Origin: Synergistaceae bacterium
GTDB lineage: Bacteria; Synergistota; Synergistia; Synergistales; Synergistaceae
NCBI GenBank assembly: GCA_012513245.1
Contig: JAAZCN010000034.1
Location: 1-12,940 of the forward strand
Length of the DNA stretch: 12,940 bases
Direction: 5' to 3'
Position numbers and translations under genes: made by a program. The notes under the pieces were generated by a model. It saw nothing but the letters and a program-made list of their open reading frames with translations. It was not told where the DNA came from and searched no databases. Positions 1-6,467 of this stretch are shown here, piece after piece (position 1 is the first letter of the stretch; each line of letters starts with the position of its first letter).

Positions 1-909
<909 letters not shown>

Positions 910-945
910 TTATGCTTGGGTCTCTTTGAGGCCTCGTCACAACGA

Positions 946-1479
946 TCATGAAAGTAAATTACTTGCTATAAAACTTGCTTCAACAAAATCTTCAGAGACA
1001 AAACCTGAGCGTGAAAGGGCCACCTGTCCGGAACCGGCTGTCTCTATTATTCCGTAGGGTCTGAAAGCTTCTATGCATGCGTTCATCTTTCCTTTGTCAC
1101 CCGTTATCTCAAGTGTCACAGCTTCTATTCCCAAGTCTACGACCCTGCAGCGGAACACCTCTGCTGTCTGAAGAACATGAGGACGTTTGTCAAGGGGAGC
1201 CCTGACCTTTACAAGGGCAAGCCAGCGCTCTACAAAGGGGCCTTGTTTTGTAAGGTTTGTGACTTCTATTACCTCTATTAGTTTAAGGAGCTGTTTTCTG
1301 ATCTGGTCATAAACACCCTCCTCACCCTCAATAACGACCGTAAATCTTGATACTCCCGGAGTATCAGTCTGCCCAACACTAAGGCTCTCAATGTTGTAGC
1401 CCCTTCGGTAGATAAGTCCGGCTATCCTCATAAGAACTCCGGGATTGTCTTCAGATAGGATGGTAAAAGTATTTTTCAT
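946..1479 (-). CDS. ilvN: Acetolactate synthase small (regulatory) subunit
   Basis: Regulatory subunit of acetohydroxyacid synthase. It activates the catalytic large subunit and gives valine feedback inhibition. At 177 residues it has the long form of the family (ilvH/ilvN). The N-terminal ACT domain spans about residues 4-75 with the family signature LSEDNPGVLMRIAGLIYRRG (8-27) followed by YNIESLSVG. The C-terminal ALS_ss_C domain (about 80-160) includes ERWLALVKV and the FRPYGIIETAGSGQVALSR stretch. The ATG at 1479 has an AGGAGG site about 8 nt upstream. The catalytic partner ilvB, usually directly upstream, is absent: the upstream sequence is an attenuated leader and then a divergent fur-type gene. 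The large subunit must be encoded elsewhere. Named ilvN here, although ilvH is equally defensible. Confidence 0.96.
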   Translation of the reverse strand: MKNTFTILSEDNPGVLMRIAGLIYRRGYNIESLSVGQTDTPGVSRFTVVIEGEEGVYDQIRKQLLKLIEVIEVTNLTKQGPFVERWLALVKVRAPLDKRPHVLQTAEVFRCRVVDLGIEAVTLEITGDKGKMNACIEAFRPYGIIETAGSGQVALSRSGFVSEDFVEASFIASNLLS

Positions 1480-1511
1480 ATCATGTCCTCCTGTATTCTG
1501 ATGATATAGAC

Positions 1512-1547
1512 AAAAAAAAGACCGGGACCCTTGAAGGGCCCCGGTCC
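1512..1547 (-). terminator. Intrinsic terminator acting as attenuator of the ilvN-ilvC operon
   Basis: On the minus strand a 12-bp stem (arms about 1546-1535 and 1531-1520, with one G-U pair) closes a 3-nt loop and is followed by eight uninterrupted T residues (1519-1512). It sits between the leader peptide stop and the ilvN start, where an attenuator belongs. The upstream leader sequence GGGTCCCCCG (1590-1581) is complementary to the 5' arm, either to GGACC or to CGGGG-CCC, and could form an antiterminator when a ribosome stalls on the leader codons. The alternative pairing is inferred by eye; the terminator is clear. Confidence 0.88.
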
Positions 1548-1563
1548 GAAAGTAACACGACGT

Positions 1564-1659
1564 TTAAGCGTCGGCCACCTCGGGGGACCCACTGCTAATA
1601 AGAAGTACTAGTACGAGAACCAGACTAAATATATTACGGATCAAACTGTCTTTTCGCAT
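1564..1659 (-). CDS. Branched-chain amino acid leader peptide (31 aa)
   Basis: A 31-codon frame starts at ATG 1659 with a purine-rich AAAGGTGGG ribosome site upstream and ends with TAA at 1564. Residues 13-21 read LVLVLVLLI, nine consecutive Leu/Val/Ile codons (1623-1597), followed by SSGSPEVADA. This composition, its place between a strong promoter and an intrinsic terminator, and the ilvN-ilvC genes downstream are the hallmarks of a transcription-attenuation leader like those of enterobacterial ilvB and ilvGMEDA. When charged Leu, Val or Ile tRNA is scarce the ribosome should stall in the run and let the antiterminator form. The peptide resembles a short hydrophobic signal-like segment, but the context makes the regulatory role far more likely. 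Confidence 0.85.
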   Translation of the reverse strand: MRKDSLIRNIFSLVLVLVLLISSGSPEVADA

Positions 1660-1725
1660 TTAATGTCCCACCTTTCGAGGTTTTGGCCTGCCCGCCAGGC
1701 GCTATGCTCTGACGTAATGGGCGAC

Positions 1726-1754
1726 ATAATACGACCATATCCAATAAATGTCAA
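1726..1754 (-). promoter_or_regulatory. Sigma70-type promoter of the ilv leader-ilvN-ilvC operon
   Basis: Reading the minus strand, a perfect -35 box TTGACA (1754-1749) is separated by exactly 17 bp from TATTAT (1731-1726). Transcription should start near 1719, about 60 nt before the leader peptide ATG. A 5-bp hairpin (1700-1686) lies in the untranslated region ahead of the leader ribosome site. The near-consensus match suggests strong initiation, with control mainly by attenuation. Confidence 0.85.
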
Positions 1755-1793
1755 CCATTACCGTAAAAAAAGAAATATCTCTGTTTTGACGGT

Positions 1794-1810
1794 TTTAAAT
1801 CTGATTTAAA
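1794..1810. promoter_or_regulatory. 8-1-8 inverted repeat, candidate Fur-family operator
   Basis: TTTAAATCTGATTTAAA is a perfect 8-1-8 inverted repeat, with the 7-1-7 core typical of Fur, PerR and Zur boxes. It lies about 25 bp upstream of the likely -35 box of the fur-type gene at 1900. Autoregulation by that protein is the natural inference. The sequence does not match the classical Fur or Zur consensus closely, so the metal sensed cannot be read from it. Confidence 0.5.
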
Positions 1811-1833
1811 TCGAATATGGTCATAGAAAAAAC

Positions 1834-1862
1834 TTGCAGGCATATATGGAATGCCGTAAAAT
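1834..1862 (+). promoter_or_regulatory. Probable promoter of the fur-type regulator gene
   Basis: TTGCAG (1834-1839), 17 bp, then TAAAAT (1857-1862), giving a start near 1869 and a leader of about 30 nt before the TTG start codon. The inverted repeat GGCAT/ATGCC falls inside the spacer. A second TTGACG (1786-1791) further upstream lacks a convincing -10 box. Confidence 0.5.
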
Positions 1863-1899
1863 GCAAGCTGGTTGCGTTTAATATGTAAGGGGTGGTTTT

Positions 1900-2322
1900 T
1901 TGAACGTTGAAAAAATGTTGAATGATGCGAAATTGAGAGCCACACACCAGAGAAAGGTCGTATTAAAACTTTTGGTGGAAAAAGGTTCTCCCCTCTCCCA
2001 TAGTGAGATATCCTCTATTCTTGTCGAACCCCTCGATAAGGTCACGCTGTACAGGACCCTGCAGACCCTTAAAGATGCCGGCATAGTACATCAAGTCCAG
2101 GGGCCGGACGGAATATGGCGCTTCTGCGCCCATGACCCGGAGTCAGAGGGCTGTCCCGGAGATCACCCGCATTTTCTTTGCCTGCACTGCGGAAAAATGT
2201 TTTGCCTTAAAGATCAGCGGCTTCCCAGAGTAGAGGTTCCGGAGGGCATGACAGTTGAGGGCAAACAGCTTGTTGTATATGGGTGCTGCAGTGAATGCAG
2301 CCCTGAAAAGGAGATCAGATAA
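1900..2322 (+). CDS. Fur-family metal-responsive transcriptional regulator (Fur/Zur/PerR type)
   Basis: A 140-residue protein with the Fur fold. The N-terminal winged helix has the recognition-helix signature KVTLYRTLQTL (47-57). The C-terminal dimerisation domain has the metal-binding segment DHPHFLCLHCG (88-98). Two CxxC pairs, C94/C97 and C130/C133, form the usual structural zinc site; H89 and H91 are candidate regulatory metal ligands. The subtype (iron, zinc, manganese/peroxide) cannot be decided by eye. The start is TTG at 1900 because AAGGGGTGG (1888-1896) is ideally placed for it, while the in-frame ATG at 1915 would be about 19 nt away. The gene is followed after 2 nt by the MoeA-like gene, so the two are almost certainly cotranscribed with xdhC. 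The regulator may therefore control molybdenum-cofactor enzyme maturation as well as itself. Confidence 0.93.
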   Translation: MNVEKMLNDAKLRATHQRKVVLKLLVEKGSPLSHSEISSILVEPLDKVTLYRTLQTLKDAGIVHQVQGPDGIWRFCAHDPESEGCPGDHPHFLCLHCGKMFCLKDQRLPRVEVPEGMTVEGKQLVVYGCCSECSPEKEIR

Positions 2323-2324
2323 AT

Positions 2325-3371
2325 ATGAAGATAACTGTAATTCCCCTTGAGGAGGCCATTGGCAGACCGCTTGCACATGACCTTACACAGATAGACGCTG
2401 TGAATCACAAAAAATCAGCTCGTTTCAAAAAGGGACAGGTAATAACAGAAGAAGACATCACCACATTGAAAGATATGGGCAGGGAAAACCTCTCTGTAAT
2501 GGAAATGATGCCCGGAGAGGTCCATGAAGATGATGCCGCGATGCAGCTCGCAGAGGTACTTTGCGGAGACAACTTAAGTGTCACTCCTCCTGAAGAGGGC
2601 CGCTGCAACCTCGTTGCGACCAGTTCAGGCATACTTTTGTATCTTGCGGAGACAGTCAACAAGGTGAATCAGGATCCCGACTGGGTACTTTCAGCATTGG
2701 CGCCGCACCGCCCGGTACTGAAAGGACAGACGGTCGCGGGTTTTCGCATAAGGCCTCTTGTAATAGAAGACTACAGGGTCGAACGGGCAGTGGCGGTTGT
2801 AAGGGGAAGCAAGCCTTTCGAAGTGCTCCCCTTTAGGGACCTAAAAGTAGCAGTTGTGACCACGGGCAAAGAGATCGTGGACAAAAGGGTACAGGATGCT
2901 TTCAGGCCCAAGCTGGATGAGAAGCTGAGCAGGCTCAGCGGCAGCGTTATAGGGCAGTCATTCTGCACAGATTCACTTGAACAGATAGCCGAAGCGATCA
3001 ATAAATTCCTCGATGAGGGTGCCAAGGTAATAATATGCACCGGAGGTATGAGCGTAGACGCGGACGACAGGACACCGGGTGCTATACGCTCAGTGTGCAG
3101 GAAGATATCTTTCCAGGGATCCCCTGCTCTGCCGGGAGCAATGATCATGCTTGGGTATGCCAAGTCACCTGTCGATGGAGAAGATGTGGCGGTAATAGGA
3201 GCACCTGCCTGTGTTGCTTTTGATGATAGGACAGCGTTGGACAAGCTGCTGCCCTTTGTTTTTGCAGGCATAGAGCCGGGTGATCTTGTAAGAAGATGGG
3301 GTGTGGGCGGACTTTGCGAACACTGCCCGGTCTGCCATTATCCTTCGTGCTCTTTTGCGGCAGGAAGCTGA
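2325..3371 (+). CDS. MoeA/MoaB-like molybdopterin-binding protein with C-terminal cysteine cluster
   Basis: A 348-residue cytoplasmic protein related to the molybdopterin-binding (MoCF_biosynth) domain of MoeA, MogA and CinA. The domain covers about residues 172-300, with VVTTGKEI (177-184), the signature CTGGMSVDADDRTPGAIR (238-255) and SPALPGAMIMLGY (266-278). The first 170 residues are the region often annotated as a molybdopterin-binding protein next to xdhC, and lack the full MoeA architecture. The last 20 residues carry four cysteines, C331, C334, C337 and C342 (CxxCxxCxxxxC), suggesting a bound metal or Fe-S cluster. It is probably a maturation factor for a molybdenum hydroxylase, not the housekeeping molybdate insertase; this is inference. 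AAAGGAG at about 2305-2311, inside the fur-type gene end, serves the ATG at 2325. No hydroxylase structural gene lies in the window. Confidence 0.85.
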   Translation: MKITVIPLEEAIGRPLAHDLTQIDAVNHKKSARFKKGQVITEEDITTLKDMGRENLSVMEMMPGEVHEDDAAMQLAEVLCGDNLSVTPPEEGRCNLVATSSGILLYLAETVNKVNQDPDWVLSALAPHRPVLKGQTVAGFRIRPLVIEDYRVERAVAVVRGSKPFEVLPFRDLKVAVVTTGKEIVDKRVQDAFRPKLDEKLSRLSGSVIGQSFCTDSLEQIAEAINKFLDEGAKVIICTGGMSVDADDRTPGAIRSVCRKISFQGSPALPGAMIMLGYAKSPVDGEDVAVIGAPACVAFDDRTALDKLLPFVFAGIEPGDLVRRWGVGGLCEHCPVCHYPSCSFAAGS

Positions 3372-3443
3372 TAAGTTTTTTGACCAAAAGCAGCCTTGCC
3401 TGCTCCAAGTTTTCAGAGAATTTTTAGTAAAGGAGCTTAAAAT

Positions 3444-4247
3444 ATGGACAGAAATCTTTTGGCTCTCATAAACAGTGAGATCGAAGCCGGTGATTATGGG
3501 GTGCTTTGCACAGTTACCGAGGAATCAGGCTCAACACCCAGAAGCAAAGGCGCTTCCATGTGGGTACGCAGAGATGGAAGCATCAGCGGCACTGTCGGCG
3601 GTGGACTGATGGAATTTGAAACGATCAAAAAGGCAGAAGAGCTTCTTGTTTCAGGTGATACTGTGCTTGTTTGGAAAAAGGAGCTTACAGAGAAGGACGG
3701 AATGCTCTGCGGAGGTTCAGCCACCATCTATATGGAAGTGATAGGACGAGAAGATGAGCTTGTCATCCTGGGTGCCGGACACGTTGGAAAGGCTGTTGCG
3801 GAGGTCGGAGCTTTTGCAGGATTCAGGGTCACAGTATGGGATGAGAGAGAAGAGTTTGCTAACAGCAAGAATATCCCCTGTGCTCGAACAGTCGTCTGTC
3901 CAATCGAAGATATATACGACAACGGGATAACTTTCCACGAGAGAAGCTATGTTGTTATAGTGACCCGCGGACATACCCTCGATGCAGAGGCAGTGGCGAT
4001 AACGGAGAAAAAACCCGGTGCCTATTATGGGATGATAGGTTCGCGCTCAAAGATAGCGTCGATAAGGAAGATGCTTATTGCAAGAGGTGTATCACAGGAA
4101 CATCTTGATCGGATACGCCAACCTATAGGACTTCCGATAAAAGCGGAGACTCCCGAAGAGATCGCTGTTTCTATCCTTGCTGAGATCATCGCGGTGAGAA
4201 GAGGCGGGGACCTGGAGGATCTTAGGAAGGTCGATCAGACGAAATAA
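3444..4247 (+). CDS. xdhC: XdhC/CoxI-family molybdenum-hydroxylase maturation protein
   Basis: A 267-residue protein of the XdhC/CoxI family. Members bind the sulfurated molybdenum cofactor and deliver it to xanthine dehydrogenase-type hydroxylases. The N-terminal XdhC_CoxI domain shows GSTPRSKGASM (29-39) and GTVGGG (49-54), then CGG (89-91), whose cysteine is a candidate for cofactor binding. The C-terminal Rossmann domain shows GAGHVGK (110-116), VTRGH (173-177), YYGMIGSRSK (194-203) and the terminal PIKAETPEEIAVSILAEIIA helix region (231-250). The length matches the family. The ATG at 3444 follows AAAGGAG. It lies 72 bp behind the MoeA-like gene with no convincing terminator between, so it is the last gene of the fur-type operon. 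An insertion element begins 9 bp after its stop codon. Confidence 0.93.
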   Translation: MDRNLLALINSEIEAGDYGVLCTVTEESGSTPRSKGASMWVRRDGSISGTVGGGLMEFETIKKAEELLVSGDTVLVWKKELTEKDGMLCGGSATIYMEVIGREDELVILGAGHVGKAVAEVGAFAGFRVTVWDEREEFANSKNIPCARTVVCPIEDIYDNGITFHERSYVVIVTRGHTLDAEAVAITEKKPGAYYGMIGSRSKIASIRKMLIARGVSQEHLDRIRQPIGLPIKAETPEEIAVSILAEIIAVRRGGDLEDLRKVDQTK

Positions 4248-4249
4248 AT

Positions 4250-4256
4250 TGAATAA
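4250..4256. repeat. Target-site duplication, left copy (TGAATAA)
   Basis: TGAATAA directly abuts the left terminal inverted repeat at 4257 and is repeated exactly after the right end. If one further base on each side is counted in the inverted repeat, the duplication would be the 5-bp GAATA. Confidence 0.8.
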
Positions 4257-4735
4257 CTCAACTTTCCCACCTATTGTTACTAGTGGATTTAAAACTTCTA
4301 TTTCTCGTTTTCTCTGTACATTTATTTTGACACAGAGGGGAGTCGGTTGGGGAGTCAGTTGCAAATCGATTGCAAATCAATTGTTAAACCTCAAAAACGA
4401 CCCTCTTTGCCATCCCCAACAGGACAATTGTGAAACTGCGACCAATACGGTCGCGTGAAGTTGCGATTACATCGCCGGGAAGCAGTTGTAGAGGCGGTCA
4501 AACGATTGTTATTAAAAAGAGCGGATGAAACCCCCTATCCGTCATCCCCGTATACTCCTGAGCCGGGGGGGCTTGTCCTAGCAGTTAGTCATAGCGCAAG
4601 TTCAAAATCACTCGTTTGCCGAGCTCGATTTTGTCCGCACCCCCAGCGCACTCGAAATGGTTCGAGCACTATTGTTGATCTAATATGTTTTTATGACGGA
4701 AAACGACCCTATCAAAAACATGTGGGAAAGTTGAG
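4257..4735. mobile_element. 479-bp non-autonomous (MITE-like) insertion element
   Basis: The ends are perfect 14-bp inverted repeats, CTCAACTTTCCCAC at 4257-4270 and its complement at 4722-4735, extendable by one base to 15. They are flanked by a direct TGAATAA duplication. Nothing inside resembles an intact transposase. Two open frames that read through it (4249-4458 and 4455-4742) have no recognisable domain and are not called as genes. Internal features are two tandem duplications (4337-4382), an 11-bp direct repeat AAAACGACCCT (4394-4404 and 4700-4710), and hairpins GCGACC/GGTCGC (4438-4454) and CTCGAA/TTCGAG (4651-4666). Most likely it is an internally deleted insertion sequence mobilised in trans by a full-length relative. 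The family cannot be assigned without a search. Confidence 0.78.
4337..4382 (+). repeat. Two adjacent tandem duplications inside the insertion element
   Basis: GGGGAGTCGGTT (4337-4348) is followed at once by GGGGAGTCAGTT (4349-4360). Then GCAAATCGATT (4361-4371) is followed at once by GCAAATCAATT (4372-4382). Each pair differs by a single G-to-A change at the equivalent internal position. They may be transposase-binding subterminal repeats or replication-slippage products. Confidence 0.8.
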
Positions 4736-4742
4736 TGAATAA
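4736..4742. repeat. Target-site duplication, right copy (TGAATAA)
   Basis: TGAATAA follows the right terminal inverted repeat immediately and matches 4250-4256. Removing the element and one copy restores a junction that places the terminator at 4750 about 17 bp behind the xdhC stop. Confidence 0.8.
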
Positions 4743-4749
4743 GTATGTA

Positions 4750-4795
4750 AAGGGGGGAACCCGTATGAACGGTTCCCCCCCTTATATATTTTCTT
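4750..4795. terminator. Strong hairpin terminator, probably shared by convergent xdhC and DUF4412 genes
   Basis: GGGGGGAACC (4752-4761) pairs with GGTTCCCCCC (4771-4780), a 10-bp GC-rich stem that can extend inward by GT/AC after a bulged C. On the plus strand it is followed by CTTATATATTTTCTTATT, a loose T-rich tail; on the minus strand by CCTTTACATA, a poorer tail. It lies between convergent genes and probably serves both. The insertion element now separates it from xdhC by about 500 bp. Confidence 0.75.
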
Positions 4796-4817
4796 ATTGG
4801 GGCTTCAGGCTGTTGCT

Positions 4818-5408
4818 TTATTCGATCTCAGCGAGCTCCTCTATCGTTATCTTTTTATAACCCTTTGGTTTCGAGAAAAACTCCACAGGCGGTCTGCCCA
4901 GTTTGATGTTCACGTATTCGTAAGATGTCATCCCGTCGAGAGACGCGGTCTTCACAGGTACGGGGAAGTTGTCCCTGTACCATTCATAATACTGGTCTTT
5001 GCTCTCTCCTTTGTTGTATTTTACTGTGACAAGGAATTTTTTCAGCCTGTAGCTGTCGACGATTTCGTTCTCGATAAATTCCTTTGAGAGATCGCCTGTG
5101 TTTGTTTCATGAGCACCGGCGTAATTTTGTTTGGACTCACCAAGATATGGCTGTTCGACGTATTTTCTGATCTTTGGGAATATCAGCCATATCACTTTTT
5201 TATCGTGCCTGGTGACTACGATCTCGTCGCTTCCCTCAAGTTCATATCGCATCATGTTTTCTGCTACAAAGATCTTTCCCCTCTGCTCTTCGCCATTGTC
5301 CTTCTCAATAATAAGCGCGCTGAATTCAACGGCATCCGATGACCATGAGCTCGTTGGGATCATCAGGTAAAAAAGCACCAGTGCAAGTATAAATAAACGA
5401 CGCATCAT
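4818..5408 (-). CDS. Secreted DUF4412/LolA-like protein of unknown function
   Basis: A 196-residue protein with an N-terminal signal peptide (MMRR, hydrophobic stretch about 5-18, likely cleavage near SWSSDA at 21-26) and no lipobox, so it is probably soluble in the periplasm. The mature part has alternating beta-strand character: FSALIIEKDNGEEQRGKIFV, MRYELEGSDEIVVTRHDKKVIWLIFPKIRKYVEQP, and a terminal FFSKPKGYKKITIEEL. This looks like DUF4412 proteins, which share the half-barrel fold of the lipoprotein carriers LolA/LolB. The proposed relation rests on these motifs, not on a search. Function is unknown; binding of a lipid or lipoprotein is one possibility. AAAGGTGAT stands upstream of the start; a second Met codon follows directly. 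The gene is apparently monocistronic, with a terminator 20-70 bp downstream. Confidence 0.8.
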   Translation of the reverse strand: MMRRLFILALVLFYLMIPTSSWSSDAVEFSALIIEKDNGEEQRGKIFVAENMMRYELEGSDEIVVTRHDKKVIWLIFPKIRKYVEQPYLGESKQNYAGAHETNTGDLSKEFIENEIVDSYRLKKFLVTVKYNKGESKDQYYEWYRDNFPVPVKTASLDGMTSYEYVNIKLGRPPVEFFSKPKGYKKITIEELAEIE

Positions 5409-5440
5409 GGTATCACCTTTTCAGTATGGATTTGGAATTG

Positions 5441-5446
5441 ATTATA
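5441..5446 (-). promoter_or_regulatory. Candidate -10 box of the DUF4412-type gene
   Basis: A consensus TATAAT on the minus strand lies about 33 bp before the ATG at 5408. Seventeen bases upstream stands AAGACG, a poor -35 match (GAC only). The remaining 5447-5562 between this gene and dapB shows no gene. Confidence 0.4.
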
Positions 5447-5551
5447 CAGGTATGATTACTGACCGTCTTGTGTATATTCAACGGTTTGTCGGTCGGCATA
5501 ATACTTGCGGCTGGTCACCTTGTGCTCGTTATCATCTAGGGATCCTGAACA

Positions 5552-5569
5552 GCTCAGCTGGCTCAGCTG
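5552..5569. repeat. 9-bp tandem duplication at the dapB stop codon
   Basis: GCTCAGCTG occurs twice in a row (5552-5560 and 5561-5569), overlapping the TGA stop of the dapB-like gene at 5563-5565. Both units hold the palindrome CAGCTG and could pair with each other, but no T-run follows on the minus strand, so it is not a convincing terminator. It looks like simple slippage. Confidence 0.7.
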
Positions 5570-6354
5570 GCTTCGATGACTTCTGAGAGCTCCCTGACAA
5601 AGGTTCCCGGAGCCATTTTCGGAAGCTTTTCCACCGTCAGGAATACTCCATCCATATATATATCGCTGGTATGGTCTTCTACCGAGATCCTGATTATTTC
5701 GTCTTTTCTGCCAAGAAGCACCTCATGTTCAGAATATGGCCCCGGCCATGGCAGGCGCTGAGAAATCACAGGGACTCCTGCTATTTTCGCGCCCAATACC
5801 CCCGGGTAGACCTCTTTGCTGTCCACAGCCATGGAATCTCCGGAGAATGATTTTGCAAGGCTTGCTGCAGTTCCGCTTGGCGCATTCGCCATTCCTGGAA
5901 AATGGCGGTCGATTATGCTTATGTATGGATAATATTGACGTACTTTTTTGATAAAATCACTGACAAGGCTTATTCCGAGGCCATAATTAGGTATCACCGA
6001 CCAGCGAAGTCCCTTTTCCTTCACTTCTTTGATGAATGGTTCCAGGTCATCGTCCGTCAGTCCGGTCGTCCCTATTACAGCGTTGAGTCCCTCTTCTGCG
6101 TAGATCTTTAGGTTTCCCGGGAGTACCGGTGTTGCAGAAAAATCTATAACTATGTCAGGCTTTGAAGCCTCGATCCCGGTTTTAAGTTCGTTGGTAGCAA
6201 TTACCCCTATTGGCCCGATCCCGGCGATCTCTCCGAGATCCTCTCCCGTCTCCTTGCACCAGCCGCCGACAAGCTCCGCCCATTCTATCTTTTGTATAGT
6301 CCTCACAAGGGTCTTGCCTACGTTGCCTGATGCGCCCGAAATAAAAATTTTCAT
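5563..6354 (-). CDS. dapB: DapB-family (dihydrodipicolinate reductase-like) oxidoreductase lacking the catalytic lysine
   Basis: A 263-residue protein with the DapB architecture. The N-terminal NAD(P)-binding fold carries GASGNVGK (7-14), DFS (71-73) and GTTG (95-98), followed by PNYGLGIS (122-129) and the substrate-binding C-terminal domain with APSGTA (158-163). True DapB makes tetrahydrodipicolinate for lysine, diaminopimelate and peptidoglycan. The catalytic segment, normally ExHHxxKxDAPSGTA, reads D149-R-H-F-P-G-M-A-N-A-P-S-G-T-A. The first His is kept, the second is Phe, the catalytic Lys (K163 in E. coli) is Met, and the Asp is Asn. It may be a divergent enzyme acting on a related substrate, so the symbol denotes family only. 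The ATG at 6354 lies 7 nt behind AGGAGG; a TTG at 6357 also opens the frame but is too close. The gene diverges from ogt. Confidence 0.8.
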   Translation of the reverse strand: MKIFISGASGNVGKTLVRTIQKIEWAELVGGWCKETGEDLGEIAGIGPIGVIATNELKTGIEASKPDIVIDFSATPVLPGNLKIYAEEGLNAVIGTTGLTDDDLEPFIKEVKEKGLRWSVIPNYGLGISLVSDFIKKVRQYYPYISIIDRHFPGMANAPSGTAASLAKSFSGDSMAVDSKEVYPGVLGAKIAGVPVISQRLPWPGPYSEHEVLLGRKDEIIRISVEDHTSDIYMDGVFLTVEKLPKMAPGTFVRELSEVIEAS

Positions 6355-6395
6355 CAATATTCCTCCTGTCTCTTTCTGGGATGATACAGAACTAC

Positions 6396-6401
6396 TATAA
6401 T
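6396..6401 (+). promoter_or_regulatory. Candidate -10 box for the ogt-alkA operon
   Basis: TATAAT in the 113-bp divergent interval between the dapB-like gene and ogt. No good -35 box is seen at 17-18 bp, so initiation may need an activator or the call may be wrong. No clear promoter for the dapB-like gene could be picked out in the same AT-rich stretch. Confidence 0.35.
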
Positions 6402-6467
6402 TTTAGCCTATAAGCAAGTATAGTTTAAGTAGAGAAAAACCGCATGGCGAAGGAGGTCCGCAATAGA

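Noticed and set aside
1480..1760. T-box riboswitch upstream of ilvN
   Set aside because: The leader is too short, I see no T-box consensus or specifier arm, and a translated Leu/Val/Ile-rich leader explains the region.
1915..1917. ATG at 1915 as the fur-type start
   Set aside because: The AAGGGGTGG site is about 19 nt away, but is correctly spaced for the TTG at 1900.
3389..3404. AGCAG/CTGCT hairpin between the MoeA-like gene and xdhC as a terminator
   Set aside because: Only five base pairs and no T-run behind it; the gene order suggests cotranscription.
4337..4382. CRISPR-like repeats
   Set aside because: Two different units, each present only twice and without spacers; these are tandem duplications, not an array.
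4249..4742. Two open plus-strand frames (69 and 95 codons) across the insertion element
   Set aside because: They begin or end in the terminal repeats or target duplication, have no good ribosome site, show low-complexity unstructured translations and match no family I recognise.
6355..6357. TTG start for the dapB-like gene
   Set aside because: It stands only 4 nt behind AGGAGG, whereas the adjacent ATG has a normal 7-nt gap and gives the family's usual MKI start.
6444..6467. Longer ogt start at ATG 6444
   Set aside because: No ribosome site precedes it, and the AGGAGG at 6451-6456 would lie inside the gene; the ATG at 6468 uses that site.
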